NCBI GenBank assembly: GCA_964036195.1 | Contig: OZ038451.1 | Coordinates: 27,607,927 to 27,671,926 of the forward strand | Length of the DNA: 64,000 nt | Direction: 5' to 3' | Source: Sphaerolaimus hirsutus | Lineage: Eukaryota > Nematoda > Chromadorea > Monhysterida > Sphaerolaimidae | Translations under genes and position numbers: made by a program | Shown: piece after piece, positions 12,120 to 23,128 of the stretch | Layout of the letters: every line of letters begins with the position of its first letter | Numbering within the stretch: position 1 is the first letter of the stretch | The notes under the pieces: model-generated | What the model was told of the DNA's origin: nothing | What the model saw: only the letters and a program-made list of their open reading frames with translations | Database searches by the model: none

Positions 12120-12655
12120 AACATGTAAAACAGACATGAAATTCAGCAATGAAATTCAATAAATAACTGTTTGAGCCAGTGCAAAAAAAGCCACTATAAA
12201 TTTGTACCACAATTCAAATTTTATCAGTATTCAAAATGTAAATTATGATGCAAGGGTCAAAGTTTGCCGTGTGTCGGTGGCCATGATATCCTGCCTTCGG
12301 ACTGCCACTTGCTGGGCGCGTTTTAACACCGGGCAGCCCCATGTTGTCAACCACAATCGGCAGGCCCTTGTGGTTTATGGTTGCAGTGAAGTGTCCTATT
12401 CCCGCGGTGTGCACATGTTGCCTGCAAACATTGTTTATGTTTCCTTACGTTATATATGAGGGGTCGAATTTGACAAAGTCGACAAGTCCACAAAATTTGA
12501 ATTTTTTCATGCTTATTGACGTTTTTGTTCACGCCATCACCAATGTCAAAAATTTCATTCTCATCCCAAAAACTTGTTGAAAAATAAAGCCATGGTCGGT
12601 ACTTGTAAAGTACTTGTCATTGACTGCCTAATAATATGATAAAATGTGTTCTCAC
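12120..12655. other. Intergenic, no gene recognised
   Basis: Contains a remnant of the GTCGACAAGTCC-type terminal repeat at about 12470-12490, seen also at 46.4 kb and 48.3 kb. Short open frames on both strands overlap here and lack splice support. Confidence 0.4.
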
Positions 12656-14249
12656 CCATAAAAGTGATCCAGTGGGAAGGCCTGGAGGTTTGGATTTCCA
12701 ATACGACCATGGTTCACCATTCCGGCAAAGTCATACCTGCATGTATAATAATATATACTATAAATAAAAATGTGAATCAATCCATTTCCTCGAATTAGGT
12801 ATATCTCATTGAATTGAGCCCCTCGAGTGTAGAATACTCTAGAAAAATTCAACTATACAATAATGTACGTCCCACAAGTTCACAAGTACTTTACTTTTGA
12901 CTGGTTACTTTGCTGTTCAGTTTTCACTTGATAACACACAAAATATTTTGATACTTCACATAATAATAATGCCCCCCCTTCGCTTCAATTACGCTTTGCA
13001 TCAGATTAGCTGACAAAATAATAAACTGTGGTATTTTGTGGCATTAAAAGGACATAGAGTACGTGCTTAACTGAATGCTGCGATTACAGCTCTGGCGTAA
13101 AATTGACCGGCGTAAAATTGATTTTTGGGCGTTTGCACCCGGTCAATTTTACGCGCCAGCTGTAATCGCAGCATTACACACATGCGCATATAAACTTACC
13201 GCCGTTCGTTGACCACAAGCTGCTTCGGCAGGCAGCTGGGCATCAGAAACGGATCCATAATTGTGTTTTGTTCGAAATGTGGCAGTTCAAACACCAGTAG
13301 CCAAGGATGATTTTGTTTATTCGGTATCTGTGTGATGGCATATTCCGCCCAATCAGCCACCGAGAGCGAGTCGTAGCCTTCATCCTGGTGCTCCCTTAGA
13401 TTCAAAATGTGATAATTGAGCAGTGGTGTGCATGTTGTGGTATGTAGTGATGGAAAAATATTGTGGCCGGGACTTTGGCGCCAATGGCGCCAGAGCAAAA
13501 TAGCGCCAAACGCCAAAACCACCATGGCGCTTTTTATGGGTGTGGCGCCAGCGCCATGGCACTTTTCCATCACTACTGGTATGCATGTGTACTAACGGGC
13601 ATGCAAAGCCTCTTCCCGGCTTTGCGACTGTTCCATCATGGTTGTAACAGTTCTGGTACGGCAGTCTGCCATCAGCAAGCAGTTGCAGCACCTTCGGCAG
13701 CACTTGATGCGTATCGTTGCTTTCCTGCAACAAACGATCTCTTTTTTAGGATGCAAATAATGTTAAAATTGATAAAGTTTAATGTCACTTACCGCAACTG
13801 CCCTTGGCGGCTGACTGTCACCATTAAAGATGAACGAGTTTGCATGCTCCGTCACCATTTTCCAGTTGAAAAGTTCCGAAAACAAAATGCTGGTGTAGTC
13901 ACGGTCCGATCTCTTAAGTGTTTTCCACTGGTTCTGACAATCGTCATACGTACATCTCATAGTTATCCTAGATTTAAATTTTTCAGCTCGGAAGATAGCA
14001 TTAATTAACTTCATGCACCCGCCCTGGAAGTCAATCACTGGCCCTGGGAGTTGAGCCCGCTCTTGCTGTGTTTTGCACTGTTCCTTTTTCTTTTGGTATT
14101 CGTTTTCTGCTGAGATTATCTTCTTGAGCTGTCCAGAAGATACTTTGTCACTTTCTTTCACATTCTCCAAGTAGTAGTATAAGTAAAAAGACATTTGTGG
14201 AGAAACGAAAGACCGAATGATCCTCAAAATCTTCAAAAGTAGCCTCAAC
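12656..14249 (-). CDS. Paralogue of the left-edge gene, ubiquitin-protease-like exons (partial)
   Basis: Exons with matching phases: 14249-13793, 13724-13597, about 13440-13200 and 12736-12656. The first two match the exons at 732-217 and 117-1. The third encodes VFELPHFEQNTIMDPFLMP, and the fourth begins RYDFAGMVNHGR. A line-up of a hydrophobic core, a Pro-rich turn and Y-x-x-x-G-x-V-x-H resembles the C-terminal half and histidine box of ubiquitin-specific proteases (USP/UCH family). A Cys box was not identified, so catalysis is unproven. A GGCGCC foldback element (13445-13575) sits between exons two and three. Neither the true start nor the end is seen. Upstream sequence to 14.9 kb shows no further recognisable exon. 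Confidence 0.5.
13075..13174. mobile_element. Short foldback element, family R, copy 1
   Basis: A 100-bp palindrome: ATGCTGCGATTACAGCT at the left pairs with AGCTGTAATCGCAGCAT at the right, with inner TAAAATTGACCGG pairing with CCGGTCAATTTTA. A longer copy with the same ends is at 31197-31629. Confidence 0.85.
13445..13575. mobile_element. GGCGCC foldback element (family S), hAT-like
   Basis: Ends are TAGTGATGGAAAAA and TTTTCCATCACTA, and the interior is dominated by GGCGCCA/TGGCGCC words. Flanking octamers GTGGTATG and CTGGTATG match at 7 of 8 positions, consistent with an 8-bp target duplication. Other family members are at 16510, 28672, about 43460 and 46781. Confidence 0.75.
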
Positions 14250-14875
14250 CTATAGTAAAAAGTAATACAGGTTTACCTCGAAAATGTACTTTGAATAACA
14301 CAACACTATATTACATAACCACAAACAACACAACGCAGTGTTGGATGCTGCGACCAAACTCATGACGGACGCCAAGCAAACACAAGCCCGCATCCAGAAA
14401 ATGACTGACGGGCAAATAAAGGCCACAACCGTTAGTTTAATTGCTCCACATGCTATGAAAGGCGGTGTTTACACGCAATGACTGTGTGACGACCATGGCT
14501 TGATTTTTTTACCATTTTGGGGGGATGAGAATGAAATGTTTGACATTTGTGATGGCTTGATCAAAAATGTTTTATCAGCCTCATCACCTAGAAAAAATGT
14601 CAAATGGCAGATATTTCATTATCATGAATACTACATCATATTTTTTTCTTGTCATAACACTGTGTCGTGGGTTGTCGCCAAAACTTGTTCAACGAGGTTC
14701 ATAGTACAAAAATGTCTGCGACAGTCTGTGATGACAGGAAAAAGGTATGATCTAGTGTGCATGATTGTGAAATATCTTGGGTTGATTTTTTTATTAGGTT
14801 GTGGGCATGTATTACCATATCACATGTTTCATTCTCCACAAATGTTCAAAAAATGAAAACATTTGTGGTCACACG
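14250..14875. other. Intergenic, no gene recognised
   Basis: Contains only short open frames on both strands, none with convincing splice sites or protein-like composition. Confidence 0.4.
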
Positions 14876-15050
14876 TAGGGTTCAAACGGGATACCGATCA
14901 CTATCCCGGATCCCGTGAAATTCCAGGATTTAGCATTCCCGATCCCGATCCCGAAACCCCAATCCTGATCCTGATCCCGATCCAGAAATCTCAAAAAGTG
15001 AATCCCGATCCTGATACCGATCACGAAAAGTCAATCCCGTTTGAACCCTA
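14876..15050. mobile_element. 175-bp hAT-like MITE (ends TAGGGTTCAAACGGGAT)
   Basis: Inverted ends TAGGGTTCAAACGGGAT and ATCCCGTTTGAACCCTA enclose tandem GATCCCGATCC-like words. The element is bordered by identical octamers GTCACACG at 14868-14875 and 15051-15058, an exact 8-bp target duplication as made by hAT transposases. There is no coding capacity. Confidence 0.88.
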
Positions 15051-15569
15051 GTCACACGGTCATTGACAGTAAACAAGCCCTTAAAGTCGGAAGTGCACAC
15101 ACACAACAATGTAAATGTCAATCAATGTAGGTGAAAAGCGTGTCGGCAACGAAGAATAACTGGGCCTTGTGGGTGATCATAGCTGGCAGCACCGCTACTG
15201 TACTGTCTATCTTCTGCGCCTGTTTCTGCTTCATGAAATTTTACTGTTGTGTGCCCAGGCGCCCATCGAACTACGAAATGTGCGCCATGTGAATGATGGT
15301 ATCTACATTTTTTGGGGATGCTTTTTCTCTGTGTTTTTCGGTCGTATAGGTTTCACAGTGATTCAATTACTGCGTCGAAAAAATATCATTGACAATAACC
15401 TCCTCGAATAACTGCTTGATTACTTCAGTACTGTGCAGTGTTCCTAATTTTTGAAAATAACCCCTGCAAAAATCCTCATTCATAAAATGAGATGAAAAAA
15501 TATATATATTCAGGAGTTATTCGAGGATACACGTACACCGTACCTGGAAATCCCCCCCCCCATGTTTGC

Positions 15570-16258
15570 ATGTTAATTAGGTAAATTAGCACCAGCATGC
15601 ACAATATTTGTGCAAGATGGTTACAGATTTTTTGGGGGTGTACATTTATTTCGATTTGTATAAAATGTGACATGCGTGTACTCCTTAGTTTAGTGAGCTC
15701 ACATGCCAAGTGTCAGGTCAGAGCAGTTAGTGGTTTTTCTGTTTGTTTTTTACGCTTTCATTTTTGTTGTTCACTATAATTTTGTTCAGTGAACGAAATC
15801 TAATGACTGGGGAGTGGTCGCTGGCAATAGGAATGGCCCCAACCATTTCTTTCCAGTAAACAAACAATTCTATTCGCTGACCGAGGACGTTCATCCCCGA
15901 CAGGAAAGAGGGGTCCGTCCACTGTCCACTGATGAACGTCCAGCGGGACCAAAATTGTTTGTTTACTGGAAAGAAACGTTTGGGGCCATTTCTATTGCCA
16001 CCAGGGCCGGTATCGCGGTGAAAATTTGTTCACAAAACAAAAATACAGTGAACGACAAAAATGAAAGCGTAAAAAAACCAACAGAAGAACCACTAACTGC
16101 TCTGACCTGACACTTGGCATGCGTACTGAAGAAATGAACTCACTTGCCAAAATTGAGACAAATCGAGAAAATTTATACACCGCCCAAACAATATGCATCC
16201 GCATGTCTAACCATCTTGCAGAAATGTTGTACATGCTAATTTGGTGATAATTAACCCA
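15570..16258. mobile_element. Long foldback element with GGGGAC/GTCC centre (family T), copy 1
   Basis: The left arm (about 15570-15800) and right arm (about 16005-16258) are inverted copies, sharing segments such as TTTTACGCTTTCATTTTTGTTG and its complement. The centre contains paired TTGTTTGTTTACTGG words. Related elements are at 22.4-23.1 kb and 42.9-43.5 kb. Confidence 0.75.
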
Positions 16259-17718
16259 CTTGAAATGCAAACAATCCATACACAACAATTATTGACTTTT
16301 TTTGTTATTTGAAAAAAAATTTTTTTAGCGTGGATTTCATCATACCTTCTTTGATGTAAATACAGCGGGGGAGGGGGGGGGGGGTTCGAGGAAATACGCA
16401 CCTTGTATTTTTGTTTTGAATTTTCTGAAGTGGCTGTTTTGGAAAAGTTCAATTGTTTCAAAGTTGCCTTCTTGATGAATTTCATTTTAATTTACGTGTT
16501 AATAAGGGGTAGTGATGTGAAAAGCACCAGGACTTTGGCGCCAAGTGCCAAAAGCGCCAATTTGCACTTTTTGCTTTGGCGCTAGCGCCAGGCGCCAGGC
16601 ATGACGCTTTTACATCACTAGCTTTGCACCGCTTCGCAAACTAATGTTCTGTTTTGAAATGTTATTGATGTTGCATTAAATTGTTATTTTACATTTTTAT
16701 TTTATGTTTTTTTACATTGATAAGGGCCACTTTTAACTGTTGTTGAACATGGGAAGTAGAAATGCTAAATGCTTCACACCTTTCACATTTGTTTGTTTCC
16801 TTCAATATATTGGTGTTTAGTGGATAAAATGTTTTTGTATGCTGTCAAAAATGATGTTTTTTTTCATAGAAATGTGTGTCAAAAAGACTTTTGAAGTTTT
16901 AAAAATTCCTGCAAATGCTACATAAACACCCTTGAATAACTCCCTAATCTATTCAGTACTGTGTGGTTGTCTTCTTACGAAAGGTACAACAATCACCCAT
17001 GCAAAAATCTTTTTTCATAAAATATAAAATAAATGAGAAATTAATCTATTCGGGACTTATTCAAGGATTGAAGGATGTACTCCGTATTTCTGCCGAAATC
17101 CCCCCTCCGGGTTGCCCGGATGTTTACTATTACATAGTGAACATTTTTAGTACGAGCGTGGATTTCATCATACTTTCTTTGATGAACATACAGCGGGGGG
17201 GGGGGGGGGGGTTCGAGGAGATACACTTTTAATTTTCTGTTTTTCATTTTCTGAATTGGCTGTTTTGGAATAGTTCAACTGTTACAAAGTTGCCTTCTAG
17301 ACAAATTTCATTTTAATTTGCATGTTGATAAGGCTTTAGGCCGCTTTGCAAACTTTTGTTCTGAAATGTCATTGATGGCGAAGTAAATTGTTATTGTATT
17401 TACATGTTGATACAAATTTGCATCGATTTGAACTCGCGTTGCACTTTGGACATGGAAATGCTGAATGTTCCTCCTTTCACATTTTGTGTTTCATTCAAGG
17501 TATTTAAATATAGTGCATGATAATAAGCAGTGCGATTACATTTACTTTCGCCATTGTATGAGAACTGGATAATGGTATCAAAAATGATGTCTTCTTCTTG
17601 TGGACAATTTCTGTTTAACTGAATGAATCCATCAAAACAATTCCCCTAAATACACAGAAATTATTAACTGCAAAAAATACAAATTGGCACATACAAAAAT
17701 CTAAATACAAAAATAAAG
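16259..17718. other. Repeat-rich intergenic DNA
   Basis: Contains a GGCGCC foldback element at 16510-16620 (ends TAGTGATG and CATCACTA) and remnants of TA-flanked family P elements with G runs near 16370 and 17195. The two remnants share text (GCGTGGATTTCATCATAC), so they are copies of one another. No gene recognised. Confidence 0.5.
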
Positions 17719-18066
17719 TACCGTATTTCTTCTAATAGAAGAGCTTCATTCTATTTTTTCATCAACTTTTTTACCTACCGTTATTTTAGAGGTGCCTTTC
17801 TACTGGAAAATGCCGTTCTATTTTTTTCACCAAAATTTTCAAATTTCTCATTTCAAAAAAGCTTTATTTTAAATGAATTGAGCAATATTTCAATATCAGA
17901 GAATCAATTTCAGATGTAAGACATATTTGAATGTTTTGCATGTTATCACCATCCATCTTTATCAATTTTTGCGCTTTGGCACACTCCCAACATTATACAT
18001 ACATGCCATTATATTTGAGGTGTCGTTCTATTGCAGGTAAGCCCTTCTATGTTACAAAATACGGTA
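17719..18066. mobile_element. MITE family Q (ends CCGTATTTCTTCTAATAGAA), copy 1
   Basis: The left end is CCGTATTTCTTCTAATAGAA and the right end is ...AAAATACGG, with TA on both flanks. Internal words TTCTATT are repeated. Related copies are at 55465-55880 and, degraded, around 22.3-22.4 kb. Confidence 0.7.
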
Positions 18067-18181
18067 TTGACCTTAATTGCATTACAAAATCATGGAAAAA
18101 ATGGTACATTTGACAAACATATCGCCAAACCAAGAAAAACATTTGAAACATTGAAAAATAACCCAAAACACAACTTATAGA

Positions 18182-19034
18182 TCACACATTATGCATGACG
18201 CGGTTGCCCTGAATGAATTTTTTGTGGTAAGTGAAAAAAACTACCACCAGGGAAACGAGAACGATGATGGCGGTCACCTGTCCCACAACCAGCACGTGCA
18301 TAGCCCACCTGCTGCGCAGATCTTCCTGCATTGCGATAAATACAAATTGTACACTTTATTATGCAACCACGAGTAAATCAATAAAATCTACGAATCTGAA
18401 CAAGCTTACTACTGACTACAGATCATACTTGTCCGAGAGCTTAAGCGCTTCCAACAGCTTTCCATGAGAATGACCTGATTTGGACAACCAAACAGCTTAT
18501 TTAAATTTGCAGGATTTTGTATTTCGGCCACAGTAAAACACATGCATTAAATAAAATGATCCACCATATTTACTAACGATGGATCAATCAATCAATGTCA
18601 TCTTCATAGGATCTTATTCAAACAGGGAGCTGTTCAAGATGCACGTTTACGTGAGGATATCATCGTATGTAACAGGGATCTCCAAGGCGGACTTAATTGA
18701 GGGCTCAATCGAGTAGAAGCAGCAGCTCCAACAATTTCTAAGTGTAGGTTTTTTGCACTATCTTGGCGTACCACGCAAAAATTGTGCAATGACATCCACT
18801 ACTAAACGGAACTCACCATCTGGGGTAACTGTTGCATCTTGGCGGTGAGGTCGTACAGCTTGGTGATGAGCTCGCACATGACCGTGGTGCACGGCTGCGT
18901 CATGTTCGCCCCGTTGAGCGCCTCGGCCAGCCAACCGTCAGTCGTGTTGCTCAGATGAATATCAACGTTACGCCGGTTGCGAGACAGCACGTCTGTGCTG
19001 CTCTCATTATCCAACAAGGATGCTTCCGTCAAAC
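18182..19034 (-). CDS. Single-pass membrane protein, last two exons, copy 2
   Basis: Exon 19034-18817 (acceptor ATAG, donor GTGAGT) and terminal exon 18325-18182 (acceptor TGCAG, stop TGA at 18184-18182) join in phase 0. The first encodes an extracellular-looking segment with N-glycosylation sites (NTT, NES), a dibasic RNRRN site, and the motif WLAEALNGAN..QPCTTVMCEL. The last encodes one hydrophobic segment (about 20 residues from VTAIIVLV) followed by a short basic tail ending NRVMHNV. Exon order, phases and motifs match the copy at 20487-21580, so this is a tandem duplication. Upstream exons were not found. I do not recognise the family; a type I membrane protein is inferred from topology only. 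Confidence 0.75.
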
Positions 19035-20486
19035 CTATGGATTACAGGCTATTCATTTTAATGTGATCTCATGGGCCATGCTTAACCGATACCAAATTTA
19101 GACCGGGAAACCGCACACATTTTATTGACACATTTAATTATACCCGGCATGCTGACAGTAGGCAATAAAACACATGACCTAATGATTTGGAAGGTGAACA
19201 TTTATAAGAAGTATAAAAATGTCCAATTTTTGATGTAAATTAGATAAAAATTACTCAAAAGAGCTCCAGATACATAAATAGCTAGGCAATTCGAGGGGGG
19301 GGGGGTTCAGGGAAAAGTTGCCAAAAAAATGACTGCCAGGATAGATACATTGATAGATAGACAAATAAGATTGCTGGGGTGACACGTTGACACGGATGAC
19401 ACAAAATTTAATGTGCGTTAGGTCTAGATGTGGGATGGGTTTAGAGGTCGGATGACACGGGCTCATTTCATGCACCAGTCTTCTTTTAACTATGCCAAAC
19501 TTTGACTAAACCAAAAGGAAGAGGGTCGAAATGGAACTACACTGAACTTACACACTGTAGTGTGTGAACGTAACTTCTTTACTACTTTAACAAGATTTAA
19601 CAAGATGTTCCATCATTCAGAAACATTTATTTAAAAAATATAAAAAGTGAAACAAACAGAAAAAAAACAGCAGCGCCGCCATGAAGCTGACGAAACCCAT
19701 TGTAATAATTTCTGTTGTTCAATAGCTACAAATCAATTTTCAAAAGAATGTGACGATTTTGCAGGGAGTGCACATATGAAAGAACATTTACTTGCCCACA
19801 TGTGCCATTCACTCACAAAGTGTCCATCATAAACAGTTTACATTATCGCGATTGTCTGTCAACCTATGGGACTTATGCTATATTATATTTTCGCGGGGTC
19901 AATATCGTGTGCGAAAAATTACGTCCGCCTGGATTCCCGTCCAGAGAATCAAATAGAATAAAATTATAGCAACTCATACTAATAAAAAAAGTAGCGAATA
20001 ACAAAGCCATATATGAAAATACACTAAACAACATAATACTGTTTTGTTTTTACTGTTTTGTTTTAACTGAATGCATTTAGCTTCAAAGTGCATTTCCATG
20101 CTAAGTGTACTGTTCGCCGAGTATACGGCCAGACATAATTTTCAACACACACCATTGACCCCGCGAAAACAATATGACAAAAATCCCGTAAAACAGACGT
20201 TGCATGTGATGAGTGCATAAACAATTAAGTAACACAATCCTTGCAATAAACATTTGAATGGCAGATGTTGCATTCTTGTTTGAAATTGGGCGCCAAAAAT
20301 TCAACGCGCATGGTGTATTTAATTTACACTGAATACAATTTCAATTTTACACTAGTATATAACAGACAAATAAATAATCAATAATATAAAATACCATGAG
20401 ACTACTCACAAAAACAAATATCATAGTAATTTTAAACAAATTTCGTAATTTGCCAAATTAAAAAATTCGCCAGAGAACAACAAATT
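19035..20486. other. Spacer between tandem membrane-protein copies
   Basis: AT-rich. Contains a G run near 19297 and small open frames without splice support. An inverted match around CCGCGAAAA (about 20160) and TTTTCGCGGGGTCAA (about 19889) is visible. No exon recognised. Confidence 0.45.
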
Positions 20487-21580
20487 TCACACTTTATGCA
20501 GGACGCGATTGCCCTGCATGAACTTTTTGTAGTAGGTGAAAAAAGCTGCAGCGATGCCCACGAGAATGATGACGGCCATTATGATGAGATGTCCGTCAAC
20601 CAGCACATGCATCGCTGACGTGCTGTGCAGATCTTTCTGCGTTGCGATAGATGGATAAGGAAAAAACACTAGCACTGTAATATATAACCACGATGAAACA
20701 ATAACCACCCTCTCGAAGAAACCCCACTCAACCTTTCATGTTGAAATAATAAACCCAATGGGGTTTTTCTAGGTATTACGGTAGTTTGATATGTTTCACA
20801 CAGCGTGAAACAGAGTGTTATTTCATCCTAAATCAACTCTTACCTTTAAGGGATATTTTGAGAGGTGATATTTCAAGGAAATTCGCTAACTCTGTTCATT
20901 TTGGCAATGAAACATCAGATTGGAATTATTGATGCGTGGTATGCAAATACCATGCAATTTTAAGCAGTTTGAGCACAGTGAAAGAAATGCGACAAACAAG
21001 TCAAACCCATTTAAGAACAACAGTATTATCAATAACATCTCACTCTTGAGTGTAGTACGCAAATATCCAATGTGGACTTTTTCGAGTACAGTGGAATTAT
21101 TCAAGGGGACGGTAGGTATTTACTTTTTTTCAAGGACAACTTCATCTACTGAGTGATGCAAAACAGGTATTCATTCGAGCTTCCGTACTTTACGTGGAGA
21201 TGGTATTATTCAAGGGGGGTATTCAAGTTCTCAATCGAGTACAAGCAGCAGCAGCTCTACCGATTTCGACAACAATTTCTAAGTGATAGGTTTTGTGCAC
21301 TATCTTAAAGTACTATGCAGGAATCGTGCGACGCCATCCACTACCTTAACTAAGTAAGCACAGAAAATAAGAGCACTCACAACTTTGGTGAAGAGCTCGC
21401 ACATGACCGTGGTGCACGGCTGCGTCGTGTTCGCCCCGTTGAGCGCCTCGGCCAGCCAGGCGGGCGCCTCGGTCGTCTCGTGCAAATGCACCGAACTGCC
21501 GCCGACTGAGCGGCGGAAACGCAAACGCGACAACACCTCAGTGCTGTTGCGCACATAATCGAAAGCCTTTGGAGCAAAAT
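20487..21580 (-). CDS. Single-pass membrane protein, last two exons, copy 1
   Basis: Exon 21580-21381 (acceptor CTCAG, donor GTGAGT) joins terminal exon 20636-20487 (acceptor CGCAG, stop TGA at 20489-20487) in phase 0. It shares EVLSR..RRS, WLAEALNGANTTQPCTTVMCEL and a C-terminal transmembrane segment (about LIIMAVIILVGIAAAFF) plus tail FMQGNRVLHKV with the copy at 18182-19034. It has a dibasic/Arg-rich stretch and potential N-glycosylation sites. The exon enters in phase 1 in both copies, so both expect the same type of upstream exon. Family not recognised. No intact 5' exons are visible nearby. Confidence 0.75.
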
Positions 21581-22400
21581 CTGAGTGGGATACACTTTAC
21601 AATGATAAAATAATATATAAATAAACAAAACATTTAAAACTAAAACATTTAAAAAGAAATAGAAAGATTGTGATCGAACATTTTGCAAAACATTGAAACA
21701 ATCTTTTTCAATTCACTAATTGAATTACAGTACACTTTTCACATTTAATTTTTCATTTACTGTATATTTTTACCATGAACAAAATTATAACAGCACCTTC
21801 TACACTGTCATGACTGTCACTATCTGTATTCAATTTTGCACAAAAACTGTACACTTCCATGGCCTTTCCATGGACAATCGGAAAATCGAAATCGGGATCG
21901 GAAAATCGGATTGCAACAGCCCAAAAACAAAACTCAATCAGGAAACAAACCAATAACGGCTCCGGTTAAGTATGCCAAGGAGCCAATGACCGACATCCTC
22001 GCTATTTATTATGGTTGAAATAGATGTCCGGTAGTAACAATAGCAAATAAGTGACAAGAGTGCTAAAGTTTCTCCTTTTATACAACAGTTAACTCTATGC
22101 CGCTTCATTCACTGACCCTTTTCCCATTGCAAAATAGAGATAATGACACAATAAATACCTGATTGTAAAAAATGGTCAAACGCATAACCTACCAAAGTAA
22201 TTCCCGCTGTGCACCACGGGTCATCGTAAATCGCAATCTCGATCATTTGGAGATAAAAAATGGTGCCGCAGGCCATATGCAAACAGATAACAGATAGATG
22301 TTCTATTTTCCCATCAACTTTTACCCACCCATCTATTGGTTGGGTGCAATTCTCTTGATTTCATGACCGCAAAAATGTGCCAAAAAGTGCCACACTATTG
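21581..22400. other. Intergenic, no gene recognised
   Basis: AT-rich with a degraded family Q remnant at about 22290-22430 (TTCTATTTT...TTCTATTAGGAGAAA). Short open frames at 21720-22018 appear random. Confidence 0.4.
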
Positions 22401-22419
22401 GGGTTGTCGTTCTATTAGG

Positions 22420-23128
22420 AGAAACGCTGAAAAACAAAAACGAAAACAAAAAATGGACAACGAACGAAATGAAGCAAAAAACGCTTCATTTCCCAAAAAT
22501 AGTGGTGTCGAAAAAAAAATTTACAAACGGGGACGAATGACCCCGACCGGGGCCACTAATTTTCTAATTACAGAAAAAAATATTTCTTACCGGGGTCGTT
22601 TGGCCCCGGTCGGGGACAATTACCACAAAGTGCAAAAAAGTACCATTAATTTTCGTGTGGTACCGGGGCCGATCGACCCCGATCGGGGACAAAAATTCTT
22701 TGTTTACTGAAAAAAAAATTTGTATCCGGGGACGTTCGGCCCCGATCGGGGACATTTTGATTTTGCCGGGGACCCGACCCCGGCAATATTTCAAGCACTG
22801 TACAAAAATACAGTGATTGAAAAAATTTAAAGCGTGAAAAAAATGACAACCGCTAACTGCGCCGAGCTGAAATTTTGCATGCGAACTAACCACACGCATG
22901 AGTACACGCATGCAAAAATTGAGCCAAATCGATAAACTTTTACATACCGTCCAGACAAAAATTCGTCAGCGTGTTTAAACGTCCTGCGGAAATTTTGCGC
23001 ATGCTTATTTGGTGATAATTACCTTAATTAACATGCAAATAACCCGTAGAAACCAATTTTTAATTTTTGTATTTTTTTAATTTCTTGCCGGGTCCTGGTC
23101 CCCGGCCGGGACCTGTGTAAATAGCCAC
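22420..23128. mobile_element. Family T GGGGAC foldback element, copy 2
   Basis: Contains several CCGGGG/CCCCGG palindromic blocks (22530-22790) and a right end reading GGGACCTGTGTAAATAGCC. The body shares text with the elements at 15.6-16.3 kb and 42.9-43.5 kb. The left boundary is not defined. Confidence 0.65.

Noticed and set aside
18182..21580. Integrin alpha C-terminus
   Set aside because: A Cys-x-x-x-x-C patch before a transmembrane segment is suggestive, but the linker is too short and the GFFKR motif is absent.
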